DNA from: Gammaproteobacteria bacterium Milos-ODIII6
GTDB taxonomy: Bacteria > Pseudomonadota > Gammaproteobacteria > Chromatiales > Chromatiaceae
DNA: 45,379 nt
Direction: 5' to 3'
NCBI GenBank assembly: GCA_029228645.1
Contig: JAPTHR010000001.1
Span: 439,601-484,979 of the forward strand
Below are positions 13,636 to 25,144 of the stretch, piece after piece. The first letter of the stretch is position 1, and each line of letters opens with the position of its first letter. The translations under genes were made by a program, and so were the position numbers. The notes below the pieces were generated by a model. It saw only the letters and a list, made by a program, of their open reading frames with translations, did no database searches and was not told the DNA's origin.

Positions 13636-15732
13636 GTGGCGCGCAGCACGCCCATTGAGCGTTATCGCAACATCGGCATCATGGCCCATATTGATGCCGG
13701 CAAGACGACAACGACAGAGCGTGTGCTGTATTACACCGGAGTCTCGCACAAGATCGGCGAGGTTCACGATGGCGCCGCAACCATGGACTGGATGGAGCAG
13801 GAGCAGGAGAGGGGTATCACGATTACCTCCGCTGCAACGACCTGTTTCTGGTCCGGGATGGCGCGGCAGTTCGACCAGCACCGTATCAATATCATTGATA
13901 CGCCGGGGCACGTCGATTTCACCATCGAGGTGGAGCGCTCGCTGAGGGTCCTGGATGGCGCGGTTTTTGTTTTGTGTGCCGTTGGCGGGGTAGAGCCCCA
14001 GTCGGAAACGGTCTGGCGGCAGGCGAACAAATATCATGTCCCGCGGCTGGCGTTCGTCAACAAGATGGACCGCATGGGGGCAGACTTTTTCAGGGTCGTT
14101 GAGCAGTTGCGTCAGCGGCTCGGAGCCGAGCCGGTGCCATTGCAGGTTCCGGTAGGCGCGGAAGAAGGTTTTGCCGGGGTGATCGACCTCATCAAAATGA
14201 AGGCGATCGTCTGGGAAGAGGAAAACATGGGGGTCGGTTTCAGCTACCAGGAGATTCCTGAAGAGCTGAAAGCGCAGTGCGACGACCATCATGAGCGCCT
14301 GGTCGAGGCCGCGGCAGAAGCTGATGAGCAGCTGATGGATGCCTACCTCGAGGACGGGGCGCTGACCGAGGAGCAGATCCTCGAGGGTCTGCGTCTGCGT
14401 ACCCTGGCGCTGGAGATTGTCCCTGTATGCCTGGGATCGGCATTCAAGAACAAGGGCGTGCAGGCTTTGTTGGACAAGGTGGTTGAGTTGTTGCCTTCGC
14501 CGGTCGAGGTGCCTCCGATTCAGGGGCTTCTGAGTGACGGCGAGTCGACAGCGGAGCGCCACGCGACGGACGACGAGCCGTTTTCGGCTTTGGCGTTCAA
14601 GATTGCCACCGACCCCTACGTGGGAACGCTGACGTTCCTGCGCTGTTACTCAGGGGTGTTGAAGTCCGGGGATTCGGTCTTCAATCCGGTGAAAAGCAAG
14701 AAGGAGCGGATTGGGCGGCTACTGCAAATGCATGCCAACCACCGCGAAGAGATCAAAGAGGTTCGCGCGGGTGACATCGCGGCGGCGGTTGGTCTCAAGG
14801 ATGTCACCACGGGTGACACCCTGTGTGATGCGAACAAAGTGATCACGCTGGAGCGCATGGAGTTTCCCGAGCCGGTTATCTCGGTGGCGGTGGAGCCCAG
14901 GACGAAGGCGGATCAGGAAAAGATGGGTGTGGCCCTGGGCAAGCTAGCGCAGGAGGACCCCTCCTTCCGCGTCCGTACGGACGAGGAGTCGGGGCAAACC
15001 ATCATTTCCGGGATGGGTGAACTCCATCTCGACATCATCGTCGACCGCATGAAGCGGGAGTTTGGGGTGGAGGCCAATGTCGGCGCGCCTCAGGTGGCCT
15101 ACCGCGAGACCATTCGCAAGGCGGTGGAGGCGGAAGGCAAGTTTATTCGCCAGTCAGGCGGTCGGGGTCAATACGGCCACGTGCTGCTCAAGCTGGAACC
15201 CTTGCGCGGAAGCGACAAGGTTTTCGAGTTCGAAAACGCCATCGTGGGTGGCGTGGTCCCGCGGGAGTTTATCCCCGCGGTGGCAAAAGGCGTCGGCGAC
15301 GCGATGGAAGGCGGGGTGCTGGCCGGGTATCCATTGGTGGATATCAAGGCGACTCTCTACGACGGGTCGTACCATGACGTCGACTCGAACGAGCAGGCCT
15401 TCCGCATTGCCGGTTCCATGGCCCTGCGCAACGGGGCCCTGAGTGCGGATCCGGTGTTGTTGGAGCCGGTAATGAAGGTCGAGGTATCGACGCCGGAGGA
15501 GTACATGGGCGACGTGATGGGCGATTTGAACGCTCGTCGCGGGATGATCTCCGGAATGGAGGATGCCCCCGCCGGCAAAGTCGTCCGCGCGGTGGTGCCG
15601 TTGGCGCAGATGTTCGGGTATGCAACCGACCTGCGCAGCGCGACCCAGGGGCGAGCCAGTTACAGCATGGAATTTGCCAAGTATCAGGAGGTACCGGCGG
15701 CCATCGCCGAAGGGATCATCAACAGATACTAG
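13636..15732 (+). CDS. fusA: Elongation factor G
   Basis: EF-G is the GTPase that drives translocation and, with RRF, ribosome recycling. The protein has 698 residues and a GTG start. The P-loop AHIDAGKT is at 17-24, followed by switch regions with QERGITIT and DTPGHVDFT, and NKMDRMGA. Domain IV includes [10 protein letters not shown]. Order and motifs are those of the canonical housekeeping EF-G. Codon choice is less optimised than in neighbouring rpsG and tuf: several AGG arginines (one at 13810-13812), a terminal AGA and a TAG stop. Confidence 0.98.
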   Translation: MARSTPIERYRNIGIMAHIDAGKTTTTERVLYYTGVSHKIGEVHDGAATMDWMEQEQERGITITSAATTCFWSGMARQFDQHRINIIDTPGHVDFTIEVERSLRVLDGAVFVLCAVGGVEPQSETVWRQANKYHVPRLAFVNKMDRMGADFFRVVEQLRQRLGAEPVPLQVPVGAEEGFAGVIDLIKMKAIVWEEENMGVGFSYQEIPEELKAQCDDHHERLVEAAAEADEQLMDAYLEDGALTEEQILEGLRLRTLALEIVPVCLGSAFKNKGVQALLDKVVELLPSPVEVPPIQGLLSDGESTAERHATDDEPFSALAFKIATDPYVGTLTFLRCYSGVLKSGDSVFNPVKSKKERIGRLLQMHANHREEIKEVRAGDIAAAVGLKDVTTGDTLCDANKVITLERMEFPEPVISVAVEPRTKADQEKMGVALGKLAQEDPSFRVRTDEESGQTIISGMGELHLDIIVDRMKREFGVEANVGAPQVAYRETIRKAVEAEGKFIRQSGGRGQYGHVLLKLEPLRGSDKVFEFENAIVGGVVPREFIPAVAKGVGDAMEGGVLAGYPLVDIKATLYDGSYHDVDSNEQAFRIAGSMALRNGALSADPVLLEPVMKVEVSTPEEYMGDVMGDLNARRGMISGMEDAPAGKVVRAVVPLAQMFGYATDLRSATQGRASYSMEFAKYQEVPAAIAEGIINRY

Positions 15733-15800
15733 CGGGCTACAACAATTTGGTAATTCACTCCGCAAAGATTTGTAAGCAAATCAGTTAAGGGGCAGGAAAG

Positions 15801-16991
<1,191 letters not shown>

Positions 16992-17026
16992 TTTCGGTCG
17001 ATTAATCTACTGAGTGATTTAGTGAA

Positions 17027-17338
17027 ATGACCAATCAACGCATTCGAATCCGTCTGAAGTCGTTCGATCATCGACTGATCGACCAGTCTGCCAGCGAGAT
17101 CGTCGAGACCGCCAAGCGCACCGGTGCGCAGGTGCTCGGTCCGATTCCGCTGCCGACCAAGAAGGAGCACTACACCGTGCTGGTCTCACCGCACGTCAAC
17201 AAGGACGCGCGTGACCAGTACGAGATCCGCACCCACAAGCGTCTGATGGATATCGTCGACCCGACCGACAAGACCGTCGATGCGCTGATGAAGCTCGACC
17301 TGGCGGCCGGTGTGGACGTTCAGATCAAGCTGAACTGA
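17027..17338 (+). CDS. rpsJ: 30S ribosomal protein S10
   Basis: S10 binds the 30S head and, as NusE, pairs with NusB and NusG in antitermination. The protein has 103 residues, begins [19 protein letters not shown] and contains [15 protein letters not shown] and [12 protein letters not shown], all typical. It follows tuf by 35 bases. The long S10 leader that mediates L4 control in E. coli is absent, so that mode of regulation is unlikely here. Confidence 0.97.
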   Translation: MTNQRIRIRLKSFDHRLIDQSASEIVETAKRTGAQVLGPIPLPTKKEHYTVLVSPHVNKDARDQYEIRTHKRLMDIVDPTDKTVDALMKLDLAAGVDVQIKLN

Positions 17339-17348
17339 GGTTATAGAA

Positions 17349-17999
17349 ATGGCGATTGGAATCGTAGGACGTAAAGCTGGCATGACCCGAATCTTCACCG
17401 AAGATGGGGCCTCCACGCCTGTTACCGTCATCGAGGTCGAGCCGAATCGCGTGACCCAGGTGCGCACTGTCGATAACGACGGTTACAGCGCGGTTCAGGT
17501 CACCACCGGCTCGAAAAAAGCCTCCCGCGTCACCAAGCCTGCCGCCGGGCACTTCGCCAAGGCGGGTGCCGAGGCTGGACGCGGGCTGTGGGAATTCCGC
17601 CTGGGCGACCAGGACGGCGATGCCCCGGAGGTTGGCGGCAACGTGGATGTCAGCATCTTCGAAGCAGGCCAGAAGGTCGATGTACGCGGTCTCTCCAAGG
17701 GCAAGGGTTTTCAGGGTGGCGTGAAGCGTCACAACTTCCGCACCCAGGATGCCACTCACGGTAACTCCCTGTCGCACCGTGCCCCCGGCTCCATCGGTCA
17801 ATGCCAGACGCCCGGGCGCGTCTTCAAGGGCAAGAAGATGGCCGGCCAAATGGGTAACGCGCGGGTCTGTACGCAGAACCTCGAGGTCGTGCGTGTGGAT
17901 GCAGAACGCAATCTTCTCCTGGTCAAAGGCGCCGTGCCCGGTGCCCGTGGTGGCGATGTCATCGTTACGCCGGCGATCAAGCAACGGAACAAGGGGTAA
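17349..17999 (+). CDS. rplC: 50S ribosomal protein L3
   Basis: L3 is an early-assembly protein whose loop reaches the peptidyl-transferase centre. The protein has 216 residues. It shows [14 protein letters not shown] at the N terminus and the central signature [14 protein letters not shown], with [18 protein letters not shown] near the active-site loop; the glutamine in GQCQ corresponds to the residue methylated by PrmB in E. coli. It lies 10 bases after rpsJ in the S10 operon. Confidence 0.97.
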   Translation: MAIGIVGRKAGMTRIFTEDGASTPVTVIEVEPNRVTQVRTVDNDGYSAVQVTTGSKKASRVTKPAAGHFAKAGAEAGRGLWEFRLGDQDGDAPEVGGNVDVSIFEAGQKVDVRGLSKGKGFQGGVKRHNFRTQDATHGNSLSHRAPGSIGQCQTPGRVFKGKKMAGQMGNARVCTQNLEVVRVDAERNLLLVKGAVPGARGGDVIVTPAIKQRNKG

Positions 18000-18002
18000 G
18001 AC

Positions 18003-18605
18003 ATGGATCTGAACGTAAAGGGTGGCGAAAGCATCCAGGTGTCCGACGCCGTGTTCGGGGCCGACTACAAGGAGTCGCTGATTCACCAGGTGGTGACCGC
18101 CTACATGAATGCGGCGCGCTCGGGTACCAAGGCGCAGAAAAACCGTGCCGCCGTTGCCGGTGGCGGGATCAAGCCGTGGCGTCAGAAGGGTACCGGTCGT
18201 GCCCGCGCCGGCACCATTCGGAGCCCGATCTTCCGTACGGGTGGTGTGACCTTTGCCGCGCAGCCTCGCAGCTATGCGCAAAAGGTGAACCGCAAAATGT
18301 ATCGCGGCGCGCTGCGCTCGATTCTGTCCGAGCTGGTACGCCAGGATCGTCTCATGGTGGTCGGCGACTTTGCGGTCGAGGCGCCCAAGACCAAGCAACT
18401 GGTGGCCAAGCTCTCGGAGATGGGTATCGGTAGCGCGCTGATCGTTACCGAGCAGCTGGACGCTAATCTGCTCCTGGCAGCACGCAACCTCTATAACGTC
18501 GATATCTGCCCGGTTCAGGATGTCGGTCCGGTCGGCCTGATCGGTTTCGAGAAAGTCATCATGACTTCCGGTGCACTCAAAGCGCTGGAGGAGAAACTGG
18601 CATGA
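18003..18605 (+). CDS. rplD: 50S ribosomal protein L4
   Basis: L4 lines the peptide exit tunnel and in E. coli represses the S10 operon. The protein has 200 residues. The tunnel-loop region [19 protein letters not shown] is intact and [20 protein letters not shown] follows. The stop overlaps the rplW start (ATGA). Since the S10 leader is missing, L4 control, if any, must act elsewhere. Confidence 0.97.
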   Translation: MDLNVKGGESIQVSDAVFGADYKESLIHQVVTAYMNAARSGTKAQKNRAAVAGGGIKPWRQKGTGRARAGTIRSPIFRTGGVTFAAQPRSYAQKVNRKMYRGALRSILSELVRQDRLMVVGDFAVEAPKTKQLVAKLSEMGIGSALIVTEQLDANLLLAARNLYNVDICPVQDVGPVGLIGFEKVIMTSGALKALEEKLA

Positions 18606-18898
18606 ACAAAGAACGTCTCTTGAAAGTACTGCTGGCACCGATTGTCTCAGAGAAGAGCGTAAGCGCTGCAGACCAGGGCAACCAGGTCGCGTTCAAGGTC
18701 AGCACCGATGCCTCCAAGCCCGAAATCAAGGCGGCCGTGGAGATGCTTTTTGAGGTCGATGTTGAGCAGGTGCGTACCCTCAATGTGAAGGGGAAGACCA
18801 AGCGCTTCGGTCAGCGCATGGGCAAGCGTGCCGGCTGGAAAAAGGCATACGTTCGTCTCAAGGCGGGCCAGGACATCAATTTTGCCGAGGGCGCGTAA
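18602..18898 (+). CDS. rplW: 50S ribosomal protein L23
   Basis: L23 sits at the tunnel exit and is the main docking site for trigger factor and SRP. The protein has 98 residues. It has [11 protein letters not shown] near the N terminus, with the trigger-factor glutamate in the usual place before SEK..., and [14 protein letters not shown] in the extended loop. The ATG overlaps the rplD TGA by four bases. Confidence 0.97.
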   Translation: MNKERLLKVLLAPIVSEKSVSAADQGNQVAFKVSTDASKPEIKAAVEMLFEVDVEQVRTLNVKGKTKRFGQRMGKRAGWKKAYVRLKAGQDINFAEGA

Positions 18899-18930
18899 GC
18901 GTCCCGCAATTCAGCTAAGCGGAAAAGATT

Positions 18931-19758
18931 ATGGCGATAGCTAAATCAAAACCCACTTCTCCCGGTCAGCGCCACGTTGTCCGAGTCAAGCGTGAAGGTC
19001 TGCACAAGGGTGGGCCGATGCGCTCGCTCGTGGACAAGAAGAGCAAGTCCGGTGGGCGTAACGGAGGCGGACGCATTACCACCCGGCACAAGGGCGGTGG
19101 CCACAAGCAACGTTACCGCATGATCGACTTCAAGCGCGACAAGGACGGCATCGTCGGTACCGTCGAGCGGATCGAATACGATCCCAACCGGACCGCCAAC
19201 ATCGCGCTGCTCAAGTACGAGGACGGCGAGCACCGCTACATCATCGCCCCGGCAGGCCTCAAGGCGGGCGACCAGGTGCAGTCCGGAGAGGATGCGCCAA
19301 TTGCGAAGGGTAACTGCATGTCCCTGCGCAACCTGCCGATTGGTAGCCTGGTGCACTGCATCGAACTGAAGATCGGCAAGGGCGCACAGCTGGCACGCAG
19401 TGCCGGTACTTCCGCGCAGCTTGTCGCTCGGGAAGGTGACTATGCCACCCTGCGTCTGCGCTCCGGCGAGATGCGCAAGATCCACGCCGACTGCCGTGCG
19501 ACTTTGGGCGAGGTCAGCAACTCCGAGCACAGCCTGCGCAAGCTCGGCAAGGCGGGCGCGACGCGCTGGCGCGGCACGCGTCCCACGGTGCGGGGTGTCG
19601 CGATGAACCCGGTCGACCACCCGCATGGTGGTGGCGAGGGACGCACCTCGGGTGGACGTCATCCGGTCAGCCCCTGGGGCGTGCCGACCAAGGGTCACAA
19701 GACGCGCTCCAACAAGCGTACTGACAAGTTCATTGTTCGCGACCGTCGTCGCAAATAA
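18931..19758 (+). CDS. rplB: 50S ribosomal protein L2
   Basis: L2 is needed for peptidyl transfer and subunit joining. The protein has 275 residues. The C-terminal signature [20 protein letters not shown] contains the conserved histidine linked to peptidyl-transferase function. The N-terminal [20 protein letters not shown] is also typical. It follows rplW by 32 bases within the S10 operon. Confidence 0.98.
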   Translation: MAIAKSKPTSPGQRHVVRVKREGLHKGGPMRSLVDKKSKSGGRNGGGRITTRHKGGGHKQRYRMIDFKRDKDGIVGTVERIEYDPNRTANIALLKYEDGEHRYIIAPAGLKAGDQVQSGEDAPIAKGNCMSLRNLPIGSLVHCIELKIGKGAQLARSAGTSAQLVAREGDYATLRLRSGEMRKIHADCRATLGEVSNSEHSLRKLGKAGATRWRGTRPTVRGVAMNPVDHPHGGGEGRTSGGRHPVSPWGVPTKGHKTRSNKRTDKFIVRDRRRK

Positions 19759-19776
19759 CAGGTGGAGTAGAAGGGT

Positions 19777-20055
19777 ATGCCACGTTCCATTCGAAAAGGT
19801 CCTTTTATCGATCTCCATCTGCAGAAGAAGGTGGAGACCGCACGTGCCAGCAACGATCGTAAACCGATCAAGACCTGGTCGCGCCGCTCCATGGTCAGCC
19901 CCGACATGGTCGGCCTGACTATCGCGGTCTATAACGGCAAGCAGCATGTTCCGGTTCTGGTAACCGAGAACATGGTCGGCCATAAACTCGGTGAGTTCGC
20001 ACTGACCCGCAACTATCGCGGTCACGATGCGGACAAGAAGACCAAGAAACGGTAA
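19777..20055 (+). CDS. rpsS: 30S ribosomal protein S19
   Basis: S19 binds 16S rRNA with S13 in the 30S head. The protein has 92 residues, begins [19 protein letters not shown] and contains [20 protein letters not shown] and [16 protein letters not shown], the standard family signatures. GGTGGAG lies 12 bases before the ATG. Confidence 0.97.
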   Translation: MPRSIRKGPFIDLHLQKKVETARASNDRKPIKTWSRRSMVSPDMVGLTIAVYNGKQHVPVLVTENMVGHKLGEFALTRNYRGHDADKKTKKR

Positions 20056-20066
20056 GGAGAGAAGCG

Positions 20067-20399
20067 ATGCAAGCTCTAGCAAAACTCCGCTTTGCGCGCC
20101 TCTCGGCTCAGAAAGGCCGTCTGGTTGCTGACCAGATCCGGGGGCTTCCTGTGGAGCAGGCGCTCAACACCCTTGCGTTCAGCAAGAAGAAGGGTGCGGT
20201 GCTGATGAAGAAGGTGCTCGACTCCGCCATTGCCAACGCTGAAAACAACGAAGGCGCTGACGTGGACGAGCTGAAAGTCAAGGCTGTATGCGTGGACGAG
20301 GGTCCGACCATGAAGAGGATGCGCGCACGCGCCAAAGGTCGCGGCACCCGTATCCTGAAGCGCACCAGTCACATTACCGTCACTGTGGCGGATGAATAA
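20067..20399 (+). CDS. rplV: 50S ribosomal protein L22
   Basis: L22 lines the exit tunnel near L4; its loop is a site of macrolide resistance. The protein has 110 residues. It has [20 protein letters not shown] and the tunnel loop [19 protein letters not shown], with no deletion in the MKR motif that changes in resistant mutants. AAGGAGAG precedes the ATG. Confidence 0.97.
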   Translation: MQALAKLRFARLSAQKGRLVADQIRGLPVEQALNTLAFSKKKGAVLMKKVLDSAIANAENNEGADVDELKVKAVCVDEGPTMKRMRARAKGRGTRILKRTSHITVTVADE

Positions 20400-20411
20400 G
20401 CGGGCATAGAT

Positions 20412-21104
20412 ATGGGTCAAAAAGTACATCCGAATGGTATCCGTCTCGGCATCGTGTCGGACTGGACGTCGAAGTGGTACGCCGACAGCAAAGATTATGC
20501 TGATCTGCTGAACACCGACCTGGAAGTCCGCGATTTCCTGAAAAAGCGCCTCAAGCAGGCCTCGGTCAGCCGTATTCAGATCGATCGTCCGGCGAAGAAC
20601 GCACACATCACTGTGCACACTGCGCGTCCCGGCCTGGTTATCGGGCAGAAGGGCAAGGACATCGACGAATTGCGCCAGGAAGTGGCCAAGCGCATGGGTA
20701 TCCCGGTGCACATCAGCATCGAGGAGATCCGTAAGCCGGAACTGGATGCGCAGCTGGTTTCCGAGAGCATTGCGCAACAGCTGGAGCGCCGCATCATGTT
20801 CCGGCGTGCCATGAAGCGCGCGGTGCAGAACTCGATGCGCCTCGGTGCCCAGGGCGTGAAGATCAACATTGCCGGGCGCCTCAACGGAGCGGAGATCGCG
20901 CGCAGCGAATGGTATCGCGAGGGTCGCGTGCCGCTGCATACGCTGCGTGCCGACATCGATTATGGCTTCGCCGAAGCGCTCACGACCTACGGGATCATCG
21001 GTATCAAGACCTGGATCTTCAAAGGTGAGGTTTACGGGGATCAGCGGCACGAAGCCGATACCTCGGAACAGTCCAAGGGCAAGCCTGCAGGCGGCCGGGG
21101 GTAA
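20412..21104 (+). CDS. rpsC: 30S ribosomal protein S3
   Basis: S3 lines the mRNA entry tunnel and has mRNA helicase activity with S4 and S5. The protein has 230 residues. It shows [14 protein letters not shown], a KH domain with [18 protein letters not shown], and a C-terminal domain with [20 protein letters not shown]. The tail is short and charged. The next gene, rplP, starts 3 bases after the stop. Confidence 0.97.
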   Translation: MGQKVHPNGIRLGIVSDWTSKWYADSKDYADLLNTDLEVRDFLKKRLKQASVSRIQIDRPAKNAHITVHTARPGLVIGQKGKDIDELRQEVAKRMGIPVHISIEEIRKPELDAQLVSESIAQQLERRIMFRRAMKRAVQNSMRLGAQGVKINIAGRLNGAEIARSEWYREGRVPLHTLRADIDYGFAEALTTYGIIGIKTWIFKGEVYGDQRHEADTSEQSKGKPAGGRG

Positions 21105-21107
21105 GAC

Positions 21108-21521
21108 ATGCTGCAGCCGAAACGTACAAAATTCCGCAAACAACACAAGGGGCGCAACCGCGGCCTCGCCCAGAGTGGCAACAAGGTCAGCTTTGGCGAG
21201 TTTGGGTTGAAGGCGACCGGGCGCGGTCGACTCACAGCGCGACAGATTGAGGCAGCCCGCCGTACCATCACCCGTAAGGTCAAGCGTGGCGGAAAGCTTT
21301 GGATCCGGGTCTTCCCGGACAAGCCGATCTCGAAGAAGCCGCTCGAAGTCCGGATGGGTAAGGGCAAGGGTAACGTCGAGTACTGGGTGGCCCAGGTGCA
21401 GCCAGGCAGGATGCTCTACGAAATCGAGGGTGTATCCGAGGAGCTGGCGCGCGAGGCCTTCGAGCTGGCGTCCGCCAAGCTGCCGGTCGGCACCACTTTT
21501 GTTAAACGGATGATTCTCTGA
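21108..21521 (+). CDS. rplP: 50S ribosomal protein L16
   Basis: L16 helps shape the A-site region of the 50S subunit. The protein has 137 residues, begins [19 protein letters not shown] and contains [34 protein letters not shown] includes the arginine hydroxylated by RoxA (YcfD) in E. coli. Its TGA overlaps the rpmC ATG by one base. Confidence 0.97.
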   Translation: MLQPKRTKFRKQHKGRNRGLAQSGNKVSFGEFGLKATGRGRLTARQIEAARRTITRKVKRGGKLWIRVFPDKPISKKPLEVRMGKGKGNVEYWVAQVQPGRMLYEIEGVSEELAREAFELASAKLPVGTTFVKRMIL

Positions 21522-21721
21522 TGAAAGCGAGTGAACTTCGTGACAAGTCTCAGGCGGAACTGCGTGAGGCCCTGAACGACCTGTTGAAAGAACAGTTTAA
21601 CCTTCGCATGCAGCGTGGCACGGGGCAGTTGGCCCGTCCCCATCTGATGAAGGAAGTGCGCCGTAACATCGCGCGCGTCAAGACGGTGATGAACGTAAAG
21701 CGTCAGGCAGGTGAAGCATGA
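21521..21721 (+). CDS. rpmC: 50S ribosomal protein L29
   Basis: L29 sits next to L23 at the tunnel exit. The protein has 66 residues: [18 protein letters not shown] followed by [17 protein letters not shown] and a basic C-terminal helix ([11 protein letters not shown]). It overlaps rplP by one base and rpsQ by four bases, so all three are probably translationally coupled. Confidence 0.96.
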   Translation: MKASELRDKSQAELREALNDLLKEQFNLRMQRGTGQLARPHLMKEVRRNIARVKTVMNVKRQAGEA

Positions 21722-21978
21722 ACGAACAGGCAGCAGATAACCGCACCCTGCAGGGACGAGTGGTCAGCGACAAGATGGACAAGACGGTAACGGTAGTCGT
21801 CGAGCGCCGGGTGAAACACCCGCTCTACGGCAAGTTCGTGCGTCGCTCCTCCAAGGTTCACGCCCACGACGAGAACAACGAATGCCGGATTGGTGACGTG
21901 GTGGTGGTTGAGCAGTGTCGGCCGCTTTCCAAGACCAAGTCCTGGCGTTTCGTGAAGTTGGTCGAAAGGCCGAACTGA
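21718..21978 (+). CDS. rpsQ: 30S ribosomal protein S17
   Basis: S17 is a primary 16S rRNA-binding protein with an OB fold. The protein has 86 residues: [20 protein letters not shown], then [19 protein letters not shown] and a C-terminal [15 protein letters not shown]. The start overlaps the rpmC stop (ATGA). It is the last gene of the S10 operon; rplN follows after 35 bases. Confidence 0.97.
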   Translation: MNEQAADNRTLQGRVVSDKMDKTVTVVVERRVKHPLYGKFVRRSSKVHAHDENNECRIGDVVVVEQCRPLSKTKSWRFVKLVERPN

Positions 21979-22013
21979 GACAACGATATCTAACTGATTT
22001 TTGGGGTAGTGAC

Positions 22014-22382
22014 ATGATCCAGATGCAAACCGTGCTGGACGTTGCAGACAACAGCGGTGCCAAGCGAGTCCAGTGCATTAAAGTGCTGGGCGGCTCACAT
22101 CGCCGTTATGCCGGAATAGGCGACATCATCAAGGTGTCGGTTAAAGACGCTATTCCGCGCGGCAAGGTGAAGAAAGGCGACGTATTCAACGCCGTCGTCG
22201 TGCGCACCCGCAAGGGCGTGCGTCGCTCGGATGGTTCAGTCATTCGCTTCGACGGGAACGCGGCTGTTCTGCTTAACAACGCACTGGCGCCCATCGGCAC
22301 CCGTATTTTTGGCCCGGTAACGCGCGAACTGCGCAGTGAGCGATTCATGAAAATCGTTTCGCTTGCACCGGAAGTACTCTGA
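22014..22382 (+). CDS. rplN: 50S ribosomal protein L14
   Basis: L14 forms part of the 50S side of an intersubunit bridge and binds the silencing factor RsfS. The protein has 122 residues and starts at the ATG at 22014 ([19 protein letters not shown]), with TTGGGGTAG upstream. The frame is open for 33 more codons upstream but these run through rps[19 protein letters not shown] and [16 protein letters not shown] are typical. It is the first gene of spc. Confidence 0.97.
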   Translation: MIQMQTVLDVADNSGAKRVQCIKVLGGSHRRYAGIGDIIKVSVKDAIPRGKVKKGDVFNAVVVRTRKGVRRSDGSVIRFDGNAAVLLNNALAPIGTRIFGPVTRELRSERFMKIVSLAPEVL

Positions 22383-22392
22383 GGAACTCGCC

Positions 22393-22710
22393 ATGGCACG
22401 ACGTATTCGTAAAGGCGACGATGTCATCGTTCTGACCGGAAAAGACAAAGGCAAGCGCGGTACCGTGCTGTCTGTCTCCGGCGAGCGGGTGCTCGTTGAA
22501 AATATCAACATCGCCAAGAAACACACCAAGCCAAACCCGAACCGGGGAGAGCCTGGGGGTATTGTGGACAAGGAGATGCCATTGCACATTTCCAACGTGG
22601 CTTTGTTCAATCCCGCCACCAACAAGGGCGATCGCGTGGGTTTTAAGATTCTCGACGACGGCCGCAAGGTGCGCACATTCAAGTCCAACGGCGAAGTCGT
22701 GGACGTCTGA
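22393..22710 (+). CDS. rplX: 50S ribosomal protein L24
   Basis: L24 is an assembly-initiator protein near the tunnel exit. The protein has 105 residues, starting at the ATG at 22393. It has a KOW motif ([20 protein letters not shown]) and [29 protein letters not shown] precedes the start. In E. coli, S8 represses the spc mRNA at the rplX-rplE junction; I did not find a clear S8 site in the 10-base gap here. Confidence 0.96.
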   Translation: MARRIRKGDDVIVLTGKDKGKRGTVLSVSGERVLVENINIAKKHTKPNPNRGEPGGIVDKEMPLHISNVALFNPATNKGDRVGFKILDDGRKVRTFKSNGEVVDV

Positions 22711-22720
22711 GGCATTAGTG

Positions 22721-23257
22721 ATGACACGTTTACAGGATCATTACAAAGAGACGGTGGTTCCGGCGCTGGTCGAGAAGTTCGGCTACAAAAGCGTGATGGA
22801 AGTGCCGCGTATCGAAAAGATCACCCTGAACATGGGCGTCGGTGAAGCCGTCGGTGACAAAAAGAACATGGAGTTCGCGGTTAACGACATGACGGCTATC
22901 GCCGGTCAGCAGCCGATCGTGACCAAGGCGCGCAAGTCGGTGGCTGGATTCAAGATCCGCGACGGTTGGCCCATCGGTTGCAAAGTGACCCTGCGCCGTG
23001 ACCGGATGTACGAGTTCCTCGACCGCCTGATCAACATCGCAATGCCGCGTATCCGTGACTTCCGCGGAGTGAGTGGCAAGTCCTTTGATGGACGCGGCAA
23101 CTACAGCATGGGCGTCAAGGAACAGATCATTTTCCCGGAAGTGGAATACGACAAGGTGGATACCCTGCGCGGCATGGATATCACCATTACGACCACCGCA
23201 CGTACCGACGAAGAGGGCCGCGCCCTGCTCGACGGTTTCAATTTCCCGTTTAAATAA
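22721..23257 (+). CDS. rplE: 50S ribosomal protein L5
   Basis: L5 binds 5S rRNA and contacts the P-site tRNA. The protein has 178 residues and starts at the ATG at 22721 ([20 protein letters not shown]); a GTG sits one codon upstream. [16 protein letters not shown] and [20 protein letters not shown] are standard. rpsN follows after 13 bases. Confidence 0.97.
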   Translation: MTRLQDHYKETVVPALVEKFGYKSVMEVPRIEKITLNMGVGEAVGDKKNMEFAVNDMTAIAGQQPIVTKARKSVAGFKIRDGWPIGCKVTLRRDRMYEFLDRLINIAMPRIRDFRGVSGKSFDGRGNYSMGVKEQIIFPEVEYDKVDTLRGMDITITTTARTDEEGRALLDGFNFPFK

Positions 23258-23270
23258 ACGAGCGTAAGAC

Positions 23271-23576
23271 ATGGCAAAAAAGAGCATGTGGGCCCGTGAA
23301 CTGAAGCGCCAGAAGACCGCCGCCCGTTTTGCGGCCAAGCGCGCCGAGTTGAAGGCCATCATCAACGACCGCAGCAAGTCCGTGGAAGAGATCGACGTCG
23401 CCGTCGCTGGCCTGCAGAAACTTCCGCGCGACGCCAGCCCGTCCCGGCAGCAACGACGCTGTCGCGTTACCGGGCGCCCGCACGCGGTCTACCGTAAATT
23501 CGGCCTGTGCCGCAACAAGCTGCGTGAGGCAGCCATGCGCGGCGAGGTTCCCGGCTTGAAGAAGTCCAGCTGGTAA
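23271..23576 (+). CDS. rpsN: 30S ribosomal protein S14 (zinc-free form)
   Basis: S14 binds the 30S head. At 101 residues it is the long form without zinc-binding CxxC pairs: [20 protein letters not shown], then [19 protein letters not shown] and [17 protein letters not shown]. After it the operon is interrupted by 241 non-coding bases before rpsH, the longest gap inside the S10-spc-alpha block. Confidence 0.97.
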   Translation: MAKKSMWARELKRQKTAARFAAKRAELKAIINDRSKSVEEIDVAVAGLQKLPRDASPSRQQRRCRVTGRPHAVYRKFGLCRNKLREAAMRGEVPGLKKSSW

Positions 23577-23628
23577 AGCGGGGACCGTCGGGCGGGAGTC
23601 CGGCTTTCCCTGGCAAGACGACGCATTC

Positions 23629-23757
23629 CGGGAATACCCGCTTTGCCGAAAAGTGCCCAGGCGGCGCAGATCAGGTGAGGCGGGATTTTTCCGCCTCGAA
23701 GGGCTGGATGTCGTCGCGGTTTTGTTCTAGAATGCGCGGCTCTCTGAAAAGGGAGCC
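23629..23757 (+). promoter_or_regulatory. Internal spc promoter with hairpins, between rpsN and rpsH
   Basis: The 241-base gap holds TAGAAT (23728-23733) followed by the discriminator GCGCGG, matching the str promoter style. The best -35 with a 17-base spacer (TGGATG, 23705-23710) is weak. Just after it, GGCTCTCT (23738-23745) pairs with AGGGAGCC (23750-23757) around a GAAA tetraloop, close to the expected transcript start. Upstream are stems CGGG/CCCG (23629-23640) and GAGGCGG/CCGCCTC (23677-23697, T5 in the loop). Neither has a following T-tract. Confidence 0.55.
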
Positions 23758-23817
23758 GTATTCTGTATACCCGGGTATCGCATCGCATGACGGTGGCTGA
23801 CCCCAAGGAGACTCAGC

Positions 23818-24213
23818 ATGAGTATGTCGGATCCGATTGCGGATATGCTTACCCGCATCCGCAACGGCCAGTCTGCCGCAAAGGCGTCTGTGCAAATGCC
23901 TGCTTCCAAGAGGAAGCTGGCCATCGCCAAGGTCCTCAAGGACGAAGGCTACATCATAGATTTCAATGCCGCTGAAGCCGAGGGCAAGCCTCTCTTGGAA
24001 ATACAGCTCAAGTATTTCCATGGTGCGCCCGTGATCGAGTTCATCAAGCGAGTCAGCAAGCCGGGGCTTCGTATCTACAAGAGTCGGGACGAACTGCCGC
24101 GTGTGCGCGGCGGGCTGGGAGTTGCCATCGTCTCGACCTCCAAGGGCGTTATGACCGACCGCGAGGCCCGTAAACAGGGCCACGGGGGCGAGGTCATCGC
24201 CTACGTCGCATAA
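23818..24213 (+). CDS. rpsH: 30S ribosomal protein S8
   Basis: S8 is a primary 16S rRNA-binding protein and the repressor of the spc operon in E. coli. The protein has 131 residues: [17 protein letters not shown], then [18 protein letters not shown] and the C-terminal [20 protein letters not shown] that binds rRNA helix 21. AAGGAG lies 7 bases before the ATG at 23818. The gap upstream carries a likely internal promoter, so S8 and the genes after it may be expressed separately from rplN-rpsN. Confidence 0.97.
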   Translation: MSMSDPIADMLTRIRNGQSAAKASVQMPASKRKLAIAKVLKDEGYIIDFNAAEAEGKPLLEIQLKYFHGAPVIEFIKRVSKPGLRIYKSRDELPRVRGGLGVAIVSTSKGVMTDREARKQGHGGEVIAYVA

Positions 24214-24225
24214 CGGGGGCTGATC

Positions 24226-24762
24226 ATGTCACGTATCGCAAAATCACCGATCACGGTTCCCTCCGGCGTCGATGTCAAAATCGACGGGCAGCACGTGGTC
24301 GTCAAGGGCGGCAAGGGCCAGATGGAGTTGGATCTGCATCCCGATGTTTCCGTTTCCCTGGATGATGGGGTCGTCTCGGTCGGGTCGCGGGTGGAGACGA
24401 GCAAAGAAGGCTGGGCGATGGCCGGCACCATGCGCGCGCTCCTCAACAACCTCGTGCTTGGCACTTCCGAAGGCTTCCAGAAGAAACTGCAGCTCGTCGG
24501 CGTTGGCTACCGTGCCCAGTCCAAGGGCAAGGTGCTGAGCCTGAGCCTCGGCTTCTCGCACCCGGTGGAGTATACGGTGCCTGAGGGCATCACGATCGAG
24601 GCACCGTCCCAGACTGAAGTCGTGGTGTCGGGAATCGACAAGCAGCAGGTCGGCCAGGTCGCGGCCGAGATTCGCGGCTTCCGGCCGCCCGAGCCCTACA
24701 AGGGCAAGGGTGTTCGCTATGCGGATGAGCGTGTCCTCCGCAAAGAAGCGAAGAAGAAATAA
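24226..24762 (+). CDS. rplF: 50S ribosomal protein L6
   Basis: L6 sits near the sarcin-ricin loop and is important in 50S assembly. The protein has 178 residues with two similar domains: [20 protein letters not shown] in the first, and the signature [14 protein letters not shown] near the C terminus. It lies 12 bases after rpsH. The tail KEAKKK is typical. Confidence 0.97.
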   Translation: MSRIAKSPITVPSGVDVKIDGQHVVVKGGKGQMELDLHPDVSVSLDDGVVSVGSRVETSKEGWAMAGTMRALLNNLVLGTSEGFQKKLQLVGVGYRAQSKGKVLSLSLGFSHPVEYTVPEGITIEAPSQTEVVVSGIDKQQVGQVAAEIRGFRPPEPYKGKGVRYADERVLRKEAKKK

Positions 24763-24775
24763 GGGGTCTATTACG

Positions 24776-25132
24776 ATGGATAAGAAAGCTTCACGTTTGC
24801 GCCGCGCCACCAGGGCGCGCGCCAAGATCCGCGAACTCGGTGTGCATCGTCTGACCGTGCATCGCACCCCGCGCCACATCTACGCCCAGATCATCACCCC
24901 GGCCGGGCACGAAGTGGTTGCGGCCGCTTCCACCCTCGACAAGGGGGTGGCTGGCGCCGTCGAGGGAAGCACTGGCAATGTCGCGGCGGCAGCCGCAGTG
25001 GGCAAGGCGATCGCCGAGCGCGCCAAGGAGAAGGGTGTCGCGCGGGTCGCGTTCGATCGCTCTGGTTTTCGTTTTCACGGCCGCGTAAAGGCCCTGGCCG
25101 ATGCCGCGCGTGAAGCCGGCCTCGAATTCTGA
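24776..25132 (+). CDS. rplR: 50S ribosomal protein L18
   Basis: L18 binds 5S rRNA together with L5 and L25. The protein has 118 residues from the ATG at 24776 ([18 protein letters not shown]). AAGGGG precedes it. [16 protein letters not shown] and a C-terminal [20 protein letters not shown] are the family signatures. The open frame runs upstream into rplF, but the homologous start is here. Confidence 0.97.
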   Translation: MDKKASRLRRATRARAKIRELGVHRLTVHRTPRHIYAQIITPAGHEVVAAASTLDKGVAGAVEGSTGNVAAAAAVGKAIAERAKEKGVARVAFDRSGFRFHGRVKALADAAREAGLEF

Positions 25133-25144
25133 GGAGTCTGAAAG

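Noticed and set aside
16992-17026. An S10 leader for L4-mediated attenuation
   Set aside because: Only 35 bases separate tuf and rpsJ, without stable structure; the leader is absent.
23677-23697. GAGGCGG/CCGCCTC stem as a terminator after rpsN
   Set aside because: The T5 run is in the loop, and GAAGGGC follows the stem, so it does not fit an intrinsic terminator.
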